In this document: piece after piece, positions 52,027 through 61,892 of the stretch
Position numbering within the stretch: position 1 is the stretch's first letter
How the letters are laid out: each line of letters opens with the position of its first letter
From: Streptomyces sp. NRRL F-6676
GTDB lineage: Bacteria; Actinomycetota; Actinomycetes; Streptomycetales; Streptomycetaceae
Direction of reading: 5' to 3'
Assembly: GCF_000725625.1 (NCBI RefSeq)
Contig: NZ_JOHS01000009.1
Coordinates: 62,001-126,000 of the forward strand
DNA: 64,000 nucleotides
Made by a program: the position numbers and the translations under genes
The notes under the pieces: model-generated
What the model was told of the DNA's origin: nothing
The model's database searches: none
Seen by the model: the letters and a program-made list of their open reading frames with translations, nothing else

Positions 52027-53109
52027 TTAAAGGGGCACGTCCGCGATTCCGGCCGGCTGGAGCAGCCACCCGAAGTCGCCGAGACCGCCCGGGGCCGTCA
52101 GCTCGGCGGCCTCGCCGGCCGACGCCAGGGCGCGTACGTACGCCGCCGGGTCGGTGGTGGCCAGGGCGAGCGGGGGACGGGCGCCGGTGACGCCCAGGGC
52201 GCGCAGTGCCTCCCGCTGGGGCAGCAGCCGGGCGCCGGGGCCCGCGCAGGCGTCCAGGGCGACGTGCGCGGTGAGGTCGTGGCCGCCGTCGGGCACGGGG
52301 CGCGTCTCGCGGCCCGCCCGGAACCCGGTGAGGGTCCCGAAGGGCGGACGGGCGTCCCTGGTGTGCGCGTAGTCGACGGCGACGGCCAGCCCCCGGCCGA
52401 GCGAGGCGACGGCCGAGGCCCAGGCGGCGTCCCGGGGCAGCCCGATCTCGGCACGCAGACCCGCCTCCACGCGTGGCCCCGCCTCGTCGAGCGCGTCCGC
52501 CTCGGCGGGCAGCCCTCCACGCGCGCGTGGGCCCTCGCCCGCCGGCAGCGGCCACCACCGCTCCAGCCACTCCGCCTCCGGGCCGGTGACGGGTTCCCCG
52601 AGCCGTTCGGTGCCGTCCCGCCGTACGAGGACCCGGCGCCGTACCCCCGCCGCGTCCGTCTCCGCCACGTCCACGGGCACGTTGTCGAGCCACTCGTTGG
52701 CGAACAGCAGCCCGGTGACGCCCTCGGGGGGCGCGGTCAGCCATGTGACGCGGGGGTCGAGCCCCCCGGGACGGCCGGCGATCTCGACGGCGTACACGCG
52801 CGTGCGGGTCGCGAGCTCCCCGGGGAGCGCGGCGAGGACACCGGCGGCCAGTTCCCCGCGGCCGGCCGCCATGTCGACGAAGGCCAGTTCGGCGGGGCGG
52901 CCCAGCGCCGTGTCGACCCGGGCGAGCAGCCGGGCCACGGCGGCCGCGTAGAGCGGCGAGGCGTGTACGGACGTACGGAAGTGTCCGGCGGGCCCCTCGG
53001 GCCCCTGGCGCCGGTAGAAGCCCTCCGGCCCGTACAGGGCCTCCTGGGCGGCTTCCCGCCACCCCTGCCACTCGGGCCCGGGTCCCTCGTCCGCCGCTTC
53101 CTCGCTCAC
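52027..53109 (-). CDS. MidA/NDUFAF7-family SAM-dependent methyltransferase
   Basis: 360 residues. The COG1565 pattern is clear: [20 protein letters not shown] near the N-terminus, SAM motif [14 protein letters not shown] at about 77-90, and the diagnostic [12 protein letters not shown] at about 136-145 (family: ANEFFDALP). Eukaryotic members methylate an arginine in the NuoD-type subunit and are needed for complex I assembly. The neighbour on the other side is an orphan NuoD, convergent by 24 bases. TAGCCT (53116-53121) lies 6 bases before GTG 53109, which I therefore prefer to GTG 53115. Confidence 0.85.
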   Translation of the reverse strand: MSEEAADEGPGPEWQGWREAAQEALYGPEGFYRRQGPEGPAGHFRTSVHASPLYAAAVARLLARVDTALGRPAELAFVDMAAGRGELAAGVLAALPGELATRTRVYAVEIAGRPGGLDPRVTWLTAPPEGVTGLLFANEWLDNVPVDVAETDAAGVRRRVLVRRDGTERLGEPVTGPEAEWLERWWPLPAGEGPRARGGLPAEADALDEAGPRVEAGLRAEIGLPRDAAWASAVASLGRGLAVAVDYAHTRDARPPFGTLTGFRAGRETRPVPDGGHDLTAHVALDACAGPGARLLPQREALRALGVTGARPPLALATTDPAAYVRALASAGEAAELTAPGGLGDFGWLLQPAGIADVPL

Positions 53110-53150
53110 CCGCACAGGCTATGTGCCTCCGCGTGCGCGGCCGGGGCCGG

Positions 53151-53783
53151 TCAGTCGAAGCGGATGTGCCGGAGCCCGACCCGTACCTGGCGCGCCCGGG
53201 TGCGCAGCCGGCCCTCGTGGTTCGGGCGGAGCGTCAGGCCGGCCAGGACGGCGATGCGGTCGGCGGTCTTCGGCACGGTCGAGTGGTCCGTCCACAGGTG
53301 CTCGGCGAACTCCGGCTCGCGCAGCCGTTCGAGGCAGTGGTCGAGCCGCTGGACCGCCCAGCTCTCCCGGCGCGGCCCGGTGCGCCGGGAGACGGCGCGC
53401 CCGACCAGTTCGCCGGGGCCGCGCTCGCGCAGCCGCCGCAGGACGGTCTCGCGCTCCGCGAGCAGCGAGAAGTGCCGTACGTCGTGGCCGAGTTCGCGCA
53501 GCCTGCCGACGGTGTCGGCGAAGTACCCGGGGTCGGTGACCGTCATCGGGACGATCACCACGCCGTCGTGCTTTCCCAGGGCGAGGTCGAGGACCTCCAC
53601 CACGCCCTGCCGCCAGGAGACGAGGTCCTGGAAGTCGCCCCGCAGCTCGGGCGGCAGCATCCGGCGCAGCCCGAAACCGGCGTGCTCGGGGTCGCAGACG
53701 ACGCTGCCGGGCAGCCGCCGCCGTATCTCGTACGCGGTTTGCGTCTTGCCGCCCCCGAAGGGCCCGTTGATCCACAGGAGCAT
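53151..53783 (-). CDS. TmrB-like P-loop ATPase
   Basis: 210 residues. The start MLLWINGPFGGGKTQTAYE holds the P-loop (7-14). The following RRLPGSVVCDPEHAGFGLR, LVSWRQGV, VIVPMTVTDPGYF and WAVQRLDHCLERL match Bacillus TmrB, an ATP-binding protein that confers tunicamycin resistance. It has the size of a nucleoside-kinase-fold protein. Whether this one gives resistance is unknown; many actinomycetes carry such genes without a tunicamycin cluster. ATG 53783 has TAGGGT 6 bases upstream: leaderless. Confidence 0.85.
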   Translation of the reverse strand: MLLWINGPFGGGKTQTAYEIRRRLPGSVVCDPEHAGFGLRRMLPPELRGDFQDLVSWRQGVVEVLDLALGKHDGVVIVPMTVTDPGYFADTVGRLRELGHDVRHFSLLAERETVLRRLRERGPGELVGRAVSRRTGPRRESWAVQRLDHCLERLREPEFAEHLWTDHSTVPKTADRIAVLAGLTLRPNHEGRLRTRARQVRVGLRHIRFD

Positions 53784-53789
53784 GCGCAG

Positions 53790-53795
53790 ACCCTA
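53790..53795 (-). promoter_or_regulatory. -10 box TAGGGT, leaderless tmrB-like promoter
   Basis: Minus-strand TAGGGT ends 6 bases before ATG 53783. Confidence 0.55.
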
Positions 53796-53854
53796 GTGGT
53801 ACGGCGCCGGGCGGACGGCCACGTCCGGCCGATCCGCCGTAGCGGTCGCTTCGG

Positions 53855-54526
53855 TCAGCCGTTGCCGCCCGCGCGGACCAGGCCCGTCTCGTACGCCAGG
53901 ACCACCACCTGCACCCGGTCGCGCAGCCCCAGCTTGGTGAGTATGCGGCCCACATGGGTCTTCACCGTGGCCTCGGAGAGCACCAGCCGGGCCGCGATCT
54001 CGCCGTTCGACAGGCCCTGCGCGACCAGCACCATCACCTCGCGCTCGCGTTCGGTGAGCCGCTCCAGACCCTCGTGGCGGGGCCGTGCCGTCGTCTCCGG
54101 CAGCATCGGCGCGAAGCGGTCGAGCAGCCGGCGCGTGGTCGACGGGGCGACCACCGCGTCCCCGCTGTGCACGGAGCGGATCGCGGCGAGGAGCTCGCCG
54201 GGCGGCACGTCCTTGAGCATGAAGCCGGAGGCCCCCGCCTTGAGCCCGGAGAACGCGTACTCGTCGAGGTCGAACGTGGTCAGGATCAGCACCTTGGGCG
54301 GATCGGGCTGGGCGCAGATCCGGCGGGTGGTCTCCACGCCGTCCAGCTTCGGCATGCGGACGTCCATCAGGACGACGTCGACCGCGGTCGCGCGCAGCGC
54401 CGCAAGCGCCGCGACACCGTCGCCCGCCTCCGCGACGACCTCCATGTCCGGCTGGGCGGCGAGCACCATGCGGAAGCCGGTGCGCAGCAGCTCCTGGTCG
54501 TCGACGAGCATCACGCGGATCGACAT
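53855..54526 (-). CDS. NarL/FixJ-family response regulator
   Basis: 223 residues. Receiver domain 1-120: acidic pair DD (9-10), phospho-acceptor Asp55 in LMDVRMPKLDG, Lys in MLKD. LuxR-type HTH near the C-terminus: LTEREREVMVLVAQGLSNGEIAARLVLSEATVKTHVGRIL. Encoded 62 bases after its cognate kinase on the same strand. The regulon cannot be inferred; no obvious target transporter adjoins. Confidence 0.95.
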   Translation of the reverse strand: MSIRVMLVDDQELLRTGFRMVLAAQPDMEVVAEAGDGVAALAALRATAVDVVLMDVRMPKLDGVETTRRICAQPDPPKVLILTTFDLDEYAFSGLKAGASGFMLKDVPPGELLAAIRSVHSGDAVVAPSTTRRLLDRFAPMLPETTARPRHEGLERLTEREREVMVLVAQGLSNGEIAARLVLSEATVKTHVGRILTKLGLRDRVQVVVLAYETGLVRAGGNG

Positions 54527-54588
54527 GGCGGTGTCCTCACATCGTCTGGCGGGTTTTCACAGGTGCGGTTGGCCGAAACGTGCACGTG

Positions 54589-55794
54589 TCAGTGGACCGG
54601 CTTGAGCGGCAGCAGCGCGCTGATGCGGAACCCGCCGCCCGGGCGCGGGCCCGCGTCGAGCGTCCCGCCGACCATACCGACCCGCTCGCGCATGCCGATC
54701 AGCCCGTGCCCATGTCCGTCGAAGCCGCCCTCCTCGTACAGCTCGTGGGGGGCGCCCTTGCCGTCGTCCTCGATGAGCAGCCCGAGGCCGTCGTCGAAGT
54801 ACACCAGGCGCACGCTGGCGCCCGTGTTGGGGCCGCCGTGCTTGCGCGTGTTGGTGAGCGCCTCCTGCACGATCCGGTACGCCGTCAGCTCCACGCCGCT
54901 GGGCAGCGGGCGCGGGGTGCCCTCGACCTTGAAGTCGACGGGCAGTCCGGAGGCGCGGCACTGCTCTATCAGCTCGTCTATCTGTTCGACGTCCGGCTGC
55001 GGCACGTACTCGCCGCCCTCCATGTGCTCGCCGGTGCGCAGCACGCCCAGCAGGCGGCGCATCTCGGCGAGGGCCTGGCGGCCGGTGGAGGAGATCGTCT
55101 CCAGCGCGTTCTTCGCCTGGTCGGGGGCGGCGTCCAGGACGTAGGCGGCGCCGTCGGCCTGGACGACCATCACGGAGACGTTGTGCGCGACGACATCGTG
55201 CAGCTCGCGGGCGATGCGGGCGCGTTCGGCGGCGACCGCGACCTTGGCCTGCGCCTCGCGCTCCTTCTCCAGGCGGGCGGCGCGCTCCTCCAGCTGCGCG
55301 AAGTACGCGCGGCGGGTGCGCAGGGAGTCGCCGAGCACCCAGGCGAGGGCGAAGGGCACGGTCATGAAGACGACGAGGGCGACGTGCGTCAGCGCCCTCG
55401 TGTCCGGCTCGGGCCAGCGGATCTCGCCGACGGCCGCCGCGCACAGGCCGACGGCCAGGGCGAACCGTGAGGCCCAGCGGGCGCCGTTGGCGGCGACCGT
55501 GTAGACGATCACCAGCATGGCGAAGTCGGCGGCCGTCGGCTCCACGTCGAGCACGAGCTGGGCCAGCCCGACGGCGGTGGCCAGCAGGAGCATCCGCTCC
55601 GGCACCCGGCGGCGCAGGGCCACGACGAGGCACAGGACGGCGGACAGGACCAGGGACTCGGCGTAACCGCCGTGGTGCCCCCGGACCCCGTCGGTGCTCT
55701 CCACGCTCACACCGGCCAGGCCGAGGAGAACGACGGCCCAGAAGCTGTCGACCCAGGTCGGGTGCCGGCGGAGGAAGTCGTAGAGGCGCTGCAC
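54589..55794 (-). CDS. Sensor histidine kinase (HisKA_3)
   Basis: 401 residues. About five to six N-terminal membrane helices (25-160) with almost no extracytoplasmic loop, suggesting sensing within or at the membrane. A coiled linker RRAYFAQLEERAARLEKERE leads to HisKA_3 with His199 in ARELHDVVAHNVS and a HATPase_c domain (N-box EALTNTRKHG, G-box EDDGKG and GLIGMRERV). Partner of the downstream NarL-type regulator. GTG 55794 has TACGCT 7 bases upstream (leaderless). Confidence 0.94.
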   Translation of the reverse strand: MQRLYDFLRRHPTWVDSFWAVVLLGLAGVSVESTDGVRGHHGGYAESLVLSAVLCLVVALRRRVPERMLLLATAVGLAQLVLDVEPTAADFAMLVIVYTVAANGARWASRFALAVGLCAAAVGEIRWPEPDTRALTHVALVVFMTVPFALAWVLGDSLRTRRAYFAQLEERAARLEKEREAQAKVAVAAERARIARELHDVVAHNVSVMVVQADGAAYVLDAAPDQAKNALETISSTGRQALAEMRRLLGVLRTGEHMEGGEYVPQPDVEQIDELIEQCRASGLPVDFKVEGTPRPLPSGVELTAYRIVQEALTNTRKHGGPNTGASVRLVYFDDGLGLLIEDDGKGAPHELYEEGGFDGHGHGLIGMRERVGMVGGTLDAGPRPGGGFRISALLPLKPVH

Positions 55795-55801
55795 GTAACC
55801 C

Positions 55802-55807
55802 AGCGTA
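55802..55807 (-). promoter_or_regulatory. -10 box TACGCT, leaderless kinase promoter
   Basis: Minus-strand TACGCT ends 7 bases before GTG 55794. Confidence 0.5.
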
Positions 55808-56042
55808 AAGAACCGTGCGGTATGCAGGAGTCAACCGGAGGGTCGATCCGGGAACCCGGCGCGTACTCCCCAAGGTGGATGCCGCAGTGCCCCGAGTGGC
55901 CGGGGAGACTGCCCGGGAGGGGCCCCGGGGGACCGCCCTTCGGGCAACGACGGGGGAGCGGAGCCCCGGCCCGGGGATCGCGTTAGCATGACGAGAAATC
56001 GTCCGGTACCCCTCGCGGACTGGAACGGGAAGGCCACCTCGC

Positions 56043-57089
56043 GTGAGTACAGTCCAGCAGCCAGACCCCCGGGACCGCCCCGCCCGACTCACCGTCGGCG
56101 TCATCGGCACCGGCCGCGTCGGCCCGCCCCTCGCCGCCTCCCTGGAGCTCGCAGGGCACCGCCCGGTGGCCGCGTCCGGCGTCTCCGACGCCTCCCGGCG
56201 CCGGGCCGAGGCGCTCCTGCCCGGCGTCCCCCTCGTCGCCCCCGAGGAGGTCCTGCGGCGCGCCGAACTCGTCCTGCTCACGGTCCCCGACGACGCCCTC
56301 CCCCCGCTGGTGGCCGGCCTCGCCGAGACCGGCGCCGTGCGTCCGGGCCAGCTCCTCGTGCACACCTCCGGCCGCTACGGCACCAAGGTGCTCGACCCCG
56401 CCCGCCGCGCCGGCGCGCTCCCCCTCGCCCTGCACCCGGCGATGACGTTCACGGGCACCCCCGTGGACGTCCAGCGGCTGGCCGGCTGCTCCTTCGGCGT
56501 CACCGCCCCCGAGGAGCTGCGGCTGGCCGCCGAGGCCCTGGTGATCGAGATGGGCGGCGAGCCCGAGTGGATCGCCGAGAAGAGCCGGCCGCTCTACCAC
56601 GCGGCCCTCGCGCTCGGCGCCAACCACCTGGTCACCCTCGTCGCCCAGTCGATGGAACTGCTGCGCACGGCCGGCGTCGGGGCGCCCGACCGGATGCTCG
56701 GCCCGCTCCTCGGCGCCGCTCTCGACAACGCCCTGCGCTCCGGCGACGCGGCCCTGACCGGCCCCGTCGCGCGCGGGGACGCGGGCACGGTCGCCGCGCA
56801 CGTCGCCGAGTTGCGCCGGCACGCCCCGGCGGTCGTCCCGGGCTACCTCGCGATGGCCCGCGCCACCGCCGACCGGGCGCTCGCCCACGGACTGCTCAGG
56901 CCGGAGCCGGCCGAGGACCTGCTCGGGGTGCTCGCGGGCGCGGCGGACCTCCCCGGGCCTCCCGGCAGCCCCGGAACCCCCGGGTCCCCCGGGCCGCTCG
57001 GAAACCCCGGCACAGGCCCCCACGACGACCCCGACGACCCCGAGAATCCCGAGAACCCCGAGAACCCCGGAAGTGGGCACACCCGATGA
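56043..57089 (+). CDS. Rossmann/DUF2520 oxidoreductase with collagen-like tail
   Basis: 348 residues. NAD(P)-binding motif [17 protein letters not shown], then a 6-phosphogluconate-dehydrogenase-like helical domain (DUF2520) containing [11 protein letters not shown] and [17 protein letters not shown]. Its place directly upstream of panC, with an ATGA overlap, suggests a reductase in pantothenate synthesis, perhaps supplying pantoate like PanE, but this is unproven. Residues 305-323 are six Gly-X-Y triplets ([13 protein letters not shown]), followed by [12 protein letters not shown] repeats. GTG 56043 has GGAAGG 11 bases upstream. Confidence 0.87.
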   Translation: MSTVQQPDPRDRPARLTVGVIGTGRVGPPLAASLELAGHRPVAASGVSDASRRRAEALLPGVPLVAPEEVLRRAELVLLTVPDDALPPLVAGLAETGAVRPGQLLVHTSGRYGTKVLDPARRAGALPLALHPAMTFTGTPVDVQRLAGCSFGVTAPEELRLAAEALVIEMGGEPEWIAEKSRPLYHAALALGANHLVTLVAQSMELLRTAGVGAPDRMLGPLLGAALDNALRSGDAALTGPVARGDAGTVAAHVAELRRHAPAVVPGYLAMARATADRALAHGLLRPEPAEDLLGVLAGAADLPGPPGSPGTPGSPGPLGNPGTGPHDDPDDPENPENPENPGSGHTR

Positions 57090-58126
57090 GCTCCCGCCAC
57101 GGCTTCGCCCTCGCCCCCACCCTCCGCGACCTCGAACAGCTGCGCGCCCAGCACGCGGGGAGCGGCACCACCGGCGTCGTCATGACGATGGGCGCCCTCC
57201 ATGAGGGCCACGCCACCCTCATCAGGGCCGCCCGCGCGCACGTCGGCGCGGCGGGCCTCGTCGTCGTCACCGTCTTCGTCAACCCGCTGCAATTCGGCGC
57301 GGGCGAGGACCTCGACCGCTACCCGCGCACCCTGGACGCCGACCTGGAGGTCGCCGAGGCGGCCGGCGCGGACCTCGTGTTCGCGCCTTCCGCCGACGAG
57401 GTCTACCCCGGCGGCGAGCCCCAGGTGCGGCTGAGCGCCGGCCCCATGGGCGAGCGGTTGGAGGGCGCCGTCCGCCCCGGGCACTTCGACGGCATGCTCA
57501 CCGTCGTCGCCAAGCTGCTCCACCTCACCCGTCCCGACGTGGCCTTCTACGGGCAGAAGGACGCCCAGCAGCTCGCCCTGATCCGCCGCATGGTGCGCGA
57601 CCTGAACTTCGGCGTGGAGATCGTCGGCGTGCCCACCGTGCGCGAGGAGGACGGCCTGGCGCTGTCCAGCCGCAACCGCTACCTGTCCGCCACCGAGCGG
57701 CGCACGGCGCTCGCCCTGTCGCGCGCCCTGTTCGCGGGCCGCGACCGGCACGCGGCGCAGGAGGCGCTGCGCGCGCGGGCGCGCGAGGTCCCCGCCACGC
57801 CGGCGCGCGCGCAGGCGCTCGACGCGCTGGGCGAGTCCCGGGCCGCCGCCGACGCGCACGCCGTCGCCCGCGCGACCCCCTGTGGCCCGGCCGCCGTCCG
57901 CGCCGCCGCCCGCGCCGTCCTGGACGACGCGGCCCGTCTGGACCCGCCGCTCGCCCTGGACTACCTGGCCCTGGTCGACCCGTCCGACTTCTCCGAGGTG
58001 CCGGACGACTTCACCGGCGAGGCCGTCCTCGCCGTCGCCGCCCGGGTCGGCGCCACCCGGCTGATCGACAACCTTCCGCTCACCTTCGAAGCCCTGCCCA
58101 CCGAAACTCCCGGAGCCGTCTCGTGA
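57086..58126 (+). CDS. panC: Pantothenate synthetase (pantoate-beta-alanine ligase)
   Basis: 346 residues, longer than E. coli PanC (about 283). Joins pantoate and beta-alanine with ATP. Signatures: TMGALHEGH (nucleotidyltransferase HxGH), [32 protein letters not shown] and SSRNRYLSA. An Ala/Arg-rich insert of about 60 residues (about 225-285) accounts for the extra length. ATG 57086 overlaps the upstream stop by 4 bases; its own stop overlaps nadB. Confidence 0.96.
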   Translation: MSSRHGFALAPTLRDLEQLRAQHAGSGTTGVVMTMGALHEGHATLIRAARAHVGAAGLVVVTVFVNPLQFGAGEDLDRYPRTLDADLEVAEAAGADLVFAPSADEVYPGGEPQVRLSAGPMGERLEGAVRPGHFDGMLTVVAKLLHLTRPDVAFYGQKDAQQLALIRRMVRDLNFGVEIVGVPTVREEDGLALSSRNRYLSATERRTALALSRALFAGRDRHAAQEALRARAREVPATPARAQALDALGESRAAADAHAVARATPCGPAAVRAAARAVLDDAARLDPPLALDYLALVDPSDFSEVPDDFTGEAVLAVAARVGATRLIDNLPLTFEALPTETPGAVS

Positions 58127-59898
58127 CCAGCACAGGCATACGACTGCACGCGCCCGCCCCGGGCTGGTCCCTCACCGCGGACGTGGTGGTCGTCGGCTCC
58201 GGTGTGGCCGGGCTGACCGCCGCGCTGCGCTGCGAGGCCGCCGGCCTGGACACGGTCGTCGTCACCAAGGCACGGCTCGACGACGGCTCCACCCGCTGGG
58301 CGCAGGGCGGCATCGCCGCGGCCCTCGGCGAGGGCGACACCCCCGAGCAGCACCTGGACGACACCCTGGTCGCCGGCGCCGGGCTGTGCGACGAGGAGGC
58401 GGTGCGGATCCTCGTCACCGAGGGACCGGACGCCGTACGGCGGCTGATCGGGACCGGGGCGCACTTCGACGAGTCCGAGCGCGGCGGCCTGGCGCTGACC
58501 CGCGAGGGCGGCCACCACCGGCGCCGCATCGCGCACGCGGGCGGCGACGCGACCGGCGCCGAGATCTCCCGGGCGCTCGTCGAGGCGGTACGCGCGCGCG
58601 GGCTCCGTACGGTCGAGAACGCGCTCGTCCTGGACCTGCTGACCGACGCCGAGGGCCGCACGGCCGGTGTCACCCTGCACGTGATGGGGGAGGGCCAGCA
58701 CGACGGCGTCGGCGCCGTCCACGCGCCCGCCGTGGTCCTCGCCACTGGCGGCATGGGGCAGGTCTTCTCGGCCACCACCAACCCGTCCGTCTCGACGGGC
58801 GACGGCGTCGCCCTCGCGCTCCGCGCGGGAGCCGAGGTCTCCGACCTCGAGTTCGTCCAGTTCCACCCGACCGTGCTCTTCCTGGGGGCCGGCGCGGAGG
58901 GCCAGCAGCCGCTGGTCTCCGAGGCGGTGCGCGGCGAGGGCGCCCACCTGGTGGACGCCGACGGCACGCGCTTCATGGTGGGGCAGCACGAGCTGGCGGA
59001 GCTCGCGCCCCGGGACATCGTCGCCAAGGGGATCACGCGGCGGATGCAGGAGCAGGGCGCCGCACACATGTTCCTGGACGCCCGGCACTTCGGCGCGGAC
59101 ATGTGGGAACGCCGCTTCCCCACCATCCTCGCCGCCTGCCGCGCCCACGGCATCGACCCGGTCACCGAGCCGATCCCGGTCTCCCCGGCCGCCCACTACG
59201 CCTCCGGCGGCGTCCGCACCGACCGTCACGGCCGGACGACCGTGCCCGGCCTGTACGCGTGCGGGGAGGTCGCGTGCACCGGCGTGCACGGCGCCAACCG
59301 GCTCGCCTCGAACTCGCTCCTGGAGGGCCTCGTCTACGCCGAGCGGATCGCGGCCGACATCGCGGTCCTCCGGGACGGCGACGGCGCCGACGGCCACCAC
59401 GCGCGCGTGCCCGTCGCCGTACCGCCGCCGGAGCGGCCCGGGGCGGCCGAGCAGCCCGGTCACCCGCTGCTCGCGCCCGAGGCGCGTCCCGCCATCCAGC
59501 GGATCATGAGCGAGGGCGCCGGCGTGCTCCGCTCCGCCGTCTCCCTGCGCACGGCCGCCGACCGCCTCGAACAGCTGCACGCCGACGCCCTGGCCGCGCG
59601 CGACGAACACGGCAAGACGGCCGAGCCCGGCGTCGACAGCTGGGAGGCCACCAACCTGCTGTGCGTGGCCCGCGCCCTGGTCGCCGCCGCGCTGCTGCGT
59701 GAGGAGACCCGCGGCTGCCACTGGCGCGAGGACCACGCCGAGCGCGACGACACCGCCTGGCGGCGCCATGTCGTCGTCACCCTGGCCCCCGGCCGTACCC
59801 TCGCCGTCCGCACCACCGACACCGCGGACTTCCCGCCGACCCTGGGCCCCGCCCGGGCCGCCGGGAGCCCCGTGACCCCCGAGCCCCAGGAGCAGTGA
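58123..59898 (+). CDS. nadB: L-aspartate oxidase
   Basis: 591 residues. FAD enzyme making iminoaspartate for NAD synthesis. FAD-binding [15 protein letters not shown], flavin loop [13 protein letters not shown], and active-site region FHPTVL, then [15 protein letters not shown] and [22 protein letters not shown] 58123 overlaps the panC stop (GTGA). nadA is not in this window, so quinolinate synthase must be encoded elsewhere. Confidence 0.97.
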   Translation: MTSTGIRLHAPAPGWSLTADVVVVGSGVAGLTAALRCEAAGLDTVVVTKARLDDGSTRWAQGGIAAALGEGDTPEQHLDDTLVAGAGLCDEEAVRILVTEGPDAVRRLIGTGAHFDESERGGLALTREGGHHRRRIAHAGGDATGAEISRALVEAVRARGLRTVENALVLDLLTDAEGRTAGVTLHVMGEGQHDGVGAVHAPAVVLATGGMGQVFSATTNPSVSTGDGVALALRAGAEVSDLEFVQFHPTVLFLGAGAEGQQPLVSEAVRGEGAHLVDADGTRFMVGQHELAELAPRDIVAKGITRRMQEQGAAHMFLDARHFGADMWERRFPTILAACRAHGIDPVTEPIPVSPAAHYASGGVRTDRHGRTTVPGLYACGEVACTGVHGANRLASNSLLEGLVYAERIAADIAVLRDGDGADGHHARVPVAVPPPERPGAAEQPGHPLLAPEARPAIQRIMSEGAGVLRSAVSLRTAADRLEQLHADALAARDEHGKTAEPGVDSWEATNLLCVARALVAAALLREETRGCHWREDHAERDDTAWRRHVVVTLAPGRTLAVRTTDTADFPPTLGPARAAGSPVTPEPQEQ

Positions 59899-60911
59899 CC
59901 GACGTGAGCGAGACCCCCGACATCTCCGAGCTTCCCCTCGCCGGCGGCGGCGGCTGCGGCGCCGGCTGCGCGTGCGGCGCCGACGGCGGACACGGCGACC
60001 CCGACGAGCACGAGTACGCCGAGTGCGGGCTCGACCCCGCCCTCGCCCAGCTCCTGACCGACGCCGGGCTCGACCCCGTCGAGGTCGAGGACCTGGCGGG
60101 CGTCGCCCTCATGGAGGACCTCGACGGCGGCGTCGACGTCACCACGGTGGCGACCATCCCCGAGGACGACCGGGCCACCGGCGACTTCACCGCGCGCGAG
60201 GACGGCGTCGTGGCCGGGCTGCGCGTCGCCGAGGCCGTCCTGTCCGTCGTCTGCACCGACGAGTTCGAGGTCGAACGGCACGTCGAGGACGGCGACCGCG
60301 TGACGGCCGGGCAGAAGCTGCTCACCGTCACCACCCGCACCCGGGACCTGCTCACCGCCGAGCGCAGCGCGCTCAACCTGCTCTGCCGGCTGTCGGGCAT
60401 CGCGAGCGCCACGCGCGCGTGGGCGGACGCGCTGGAGGGTACGAAGACCCGCGTGCGCGACACCCGCAAGACCACGCCGGGGCTGCGGTCCCTGGAGAAG
60501 TTCGCCGTACGCTGCGGCGGCGGCGTCAACCACCGGATGTCCCTCTCCGACGCGGCCCTGGTGAAGGACAACCACGTGGTCGCCGCGGGCGGCGTCGCCC
60601 AGGCGTTCCGGGCGGTGCGCGAGACGTTCCCCGAGGTGCCGATCGAGGTCGAGGTCGACACCCTGCACCAGCTGCGCGAGGTGGTGGACGCGGGCGCCGA
60701 CCTCATCCTGCTGGACAACTTCACCCCCGAGGAGTGCGCCGAGGCGGTCGGTATCGTGCGGGGGCGCGCCCTCCTGGAGGCGTCCGGCCGGCTCACCCTG
60801 GGCAACGCCAAGGCGTACGCGGAGACCGGCGTGGACTTTCTGGCGGTGGGCGCGCTGACGCACTCCTCGCCGATCCTCGACATCGGCCTCGACCTGCGCG
60901 CGGCGGAGTAG
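59895..60911 (+). CDS. nadC: Nicotinate-nucleotide pyrophosphorylase
   Basis: 338 residues. Converts quinolinate and PRPP to nicotinate mononucleotide. Family motifs: DTRKTTPGLR, KFAVRCGGGVNHRM, LVKDNHV, and VEVDTLHQLREVVDAGADLILLDNF. The N-terminal 45 residues are a Gly/Cys-rich addition with Cys21, Cys25, Cys27, His33, His39 and Cys44, absent from enterobacterial NadC and possibly a metal site. GTG 59895 overlaps the nadB stop (GTGA). Confidence 0.96.
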   Translation: MTDVSETPDISELPLAGGGGCGAGCACGADGGHGDPDEHEYAECGLDPALAQLLTDAGLDPVEVEDLAGVALMEDLDGGVDVTTVATIPEDDRATGDFTAREDGVVAGLRVAEAVLSVVCTDEFEVERHVEDGDRVTAGQKLLTVTTRTRDLLTAERSALNLLCRLSGIASATRAWADALEGTKTRVRDTRKTTPGLRSLEKFAVRCGGGVNHRMSLSDAALVKDNHVVAAGGVAQAFRAVRETFPEVPIEVEVDTLHQLREVVDAGADLILLDNFTPEECAEAVGIVRGRALLEASGRLTLGNAKAYAETGVDFLAVGALTHSSPILDIGLDLRAAE

Positions 60912-60965
60912 GGAACCCGGAGAGACCGGGGAGCGAGAAGACTAGGGAAACAGGTTTTCGACGCC

Positions 60966-61763
60966 ATGCTGCTGACCATCGACGTGGGCAACACGCACAC
61001 CGTGCTCGGACTGTTCGACGGCGACGAGATCGTCGAACACTGGCGCATCTCCACGGACGCGCGCCGGACCGCCGACGAACTCGCCGTCCTCCTCCAGGGC
61101 CTGATGGGCATGCACCCGCTGCTCGGCGACGAACTGGGCGACGGCATCGACGGCATCGCCATCTGCGCCACCGTGCCGTCCGTCCTGCACGAGCTGCGCG
61201 AGGTGACCCGCCGCTACTACGGCGACGTCCCCGCCGTCCTCGTCGAACCGGGCGTCAAGACGGGCGTGCCGATCCTCATGGACAACCCCAAGGAGGTCGG
61301 CGCGGACCGCATCGTCAACGCGGTCGCGGCGGTCGAGCTGTACGGGGGACCGGCGATCGTCGTCGACTTCGGGACGGCGACGACGTTCGACGCGGTGTCC
61401 GCACGCGGGGAGTACGTGGGGGGCGTGATCGCCCCGGGCATCGAGATCTCGGTGGAGGCGCTGGGCGTGCGGGGGGCCCAGCTGCGCAAGATCGAGCTGG
61501 CGCGGCCGCGGGCGGTGATCGGCAAGAACACGGTGGAGGCGATGCAGGCGGGCATCGTCTTCGGCTTCGCGGGGCAGGTCGACGGGGTCGTGGGCCGCAT
61601 GGCCCGCGAGCTGGCCGACGACCCCGACGACGTCACGGTCATCGCCACGGGCGGCCTCGCTCCGATGGTCCTCGGCGAGGCCACGGAGATCGACGCGCAC
61701 GAGCCCTGGCTGACCCTGATAGGGCTGCGCCTGGTCCACGCCCGCAACACGCCGCGCGTATAG
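60966..61763 (+). CDS. coaX: Type III pantothenate kinase
   Basis: 265 residues. First step of CoA synthesis. ASKHA-fold motifs: IDVGNTHTVLGLF (phosphate 1), DFGTATTFD (phosphate 2), and IATGGLAPMV. K+-dependent and insensitive to CoA feedback, as known for the family. ATG 60966 is 54 bases after nadC; AGGGAAACAGG provides the SD. Closes the cofactor operon that begins with the DUF2520 gene. Confidence 0.96.
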   Translation: MLLTIDVGNTHTVLGLFDGDEIVEHWRISTDARRTADELAVLLQGLMGMHPLLGDELGDGIDGIAICATVPSVLHELREVTRRYYGDVPAVLVEPGVKTGVPILMDNPKEVGADRIVNAVAAVELYGGPAIVVDFGTATTFDAVSARGEYVGGVIAPGIEISVEALGVRGAQLRKIELARPRAVIGKNTVEAMQAGIVFGFAGQVDGVVGRMARELADDPDDVTVIATGGLAPMVLGEATEIDAHEPWLTLIGLRLVHARNTPRV

Positions 61764-61880
61764 CCCCCACCGCCATGCCTGCCCCGCCGCCACGCGTGGG
61801 GGAGGCGGGCCGGTGCGCCTTCGGCGGGGACGTGGCGGCACGCCGGTATCCCCTTCTGTCGGTTTTGTCTGATTAGCGCG

Positions 61881-61886
61881 TACCGT
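61881..61886 (+). promoter_or_regulatory. -10 box TACCGT, leaderless
   Basis: TACCGT ends 6 bases before ATG 61893. No acceptable -35. Confidence 0.4.
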
Positions 61887-61892
61887 CACCTC

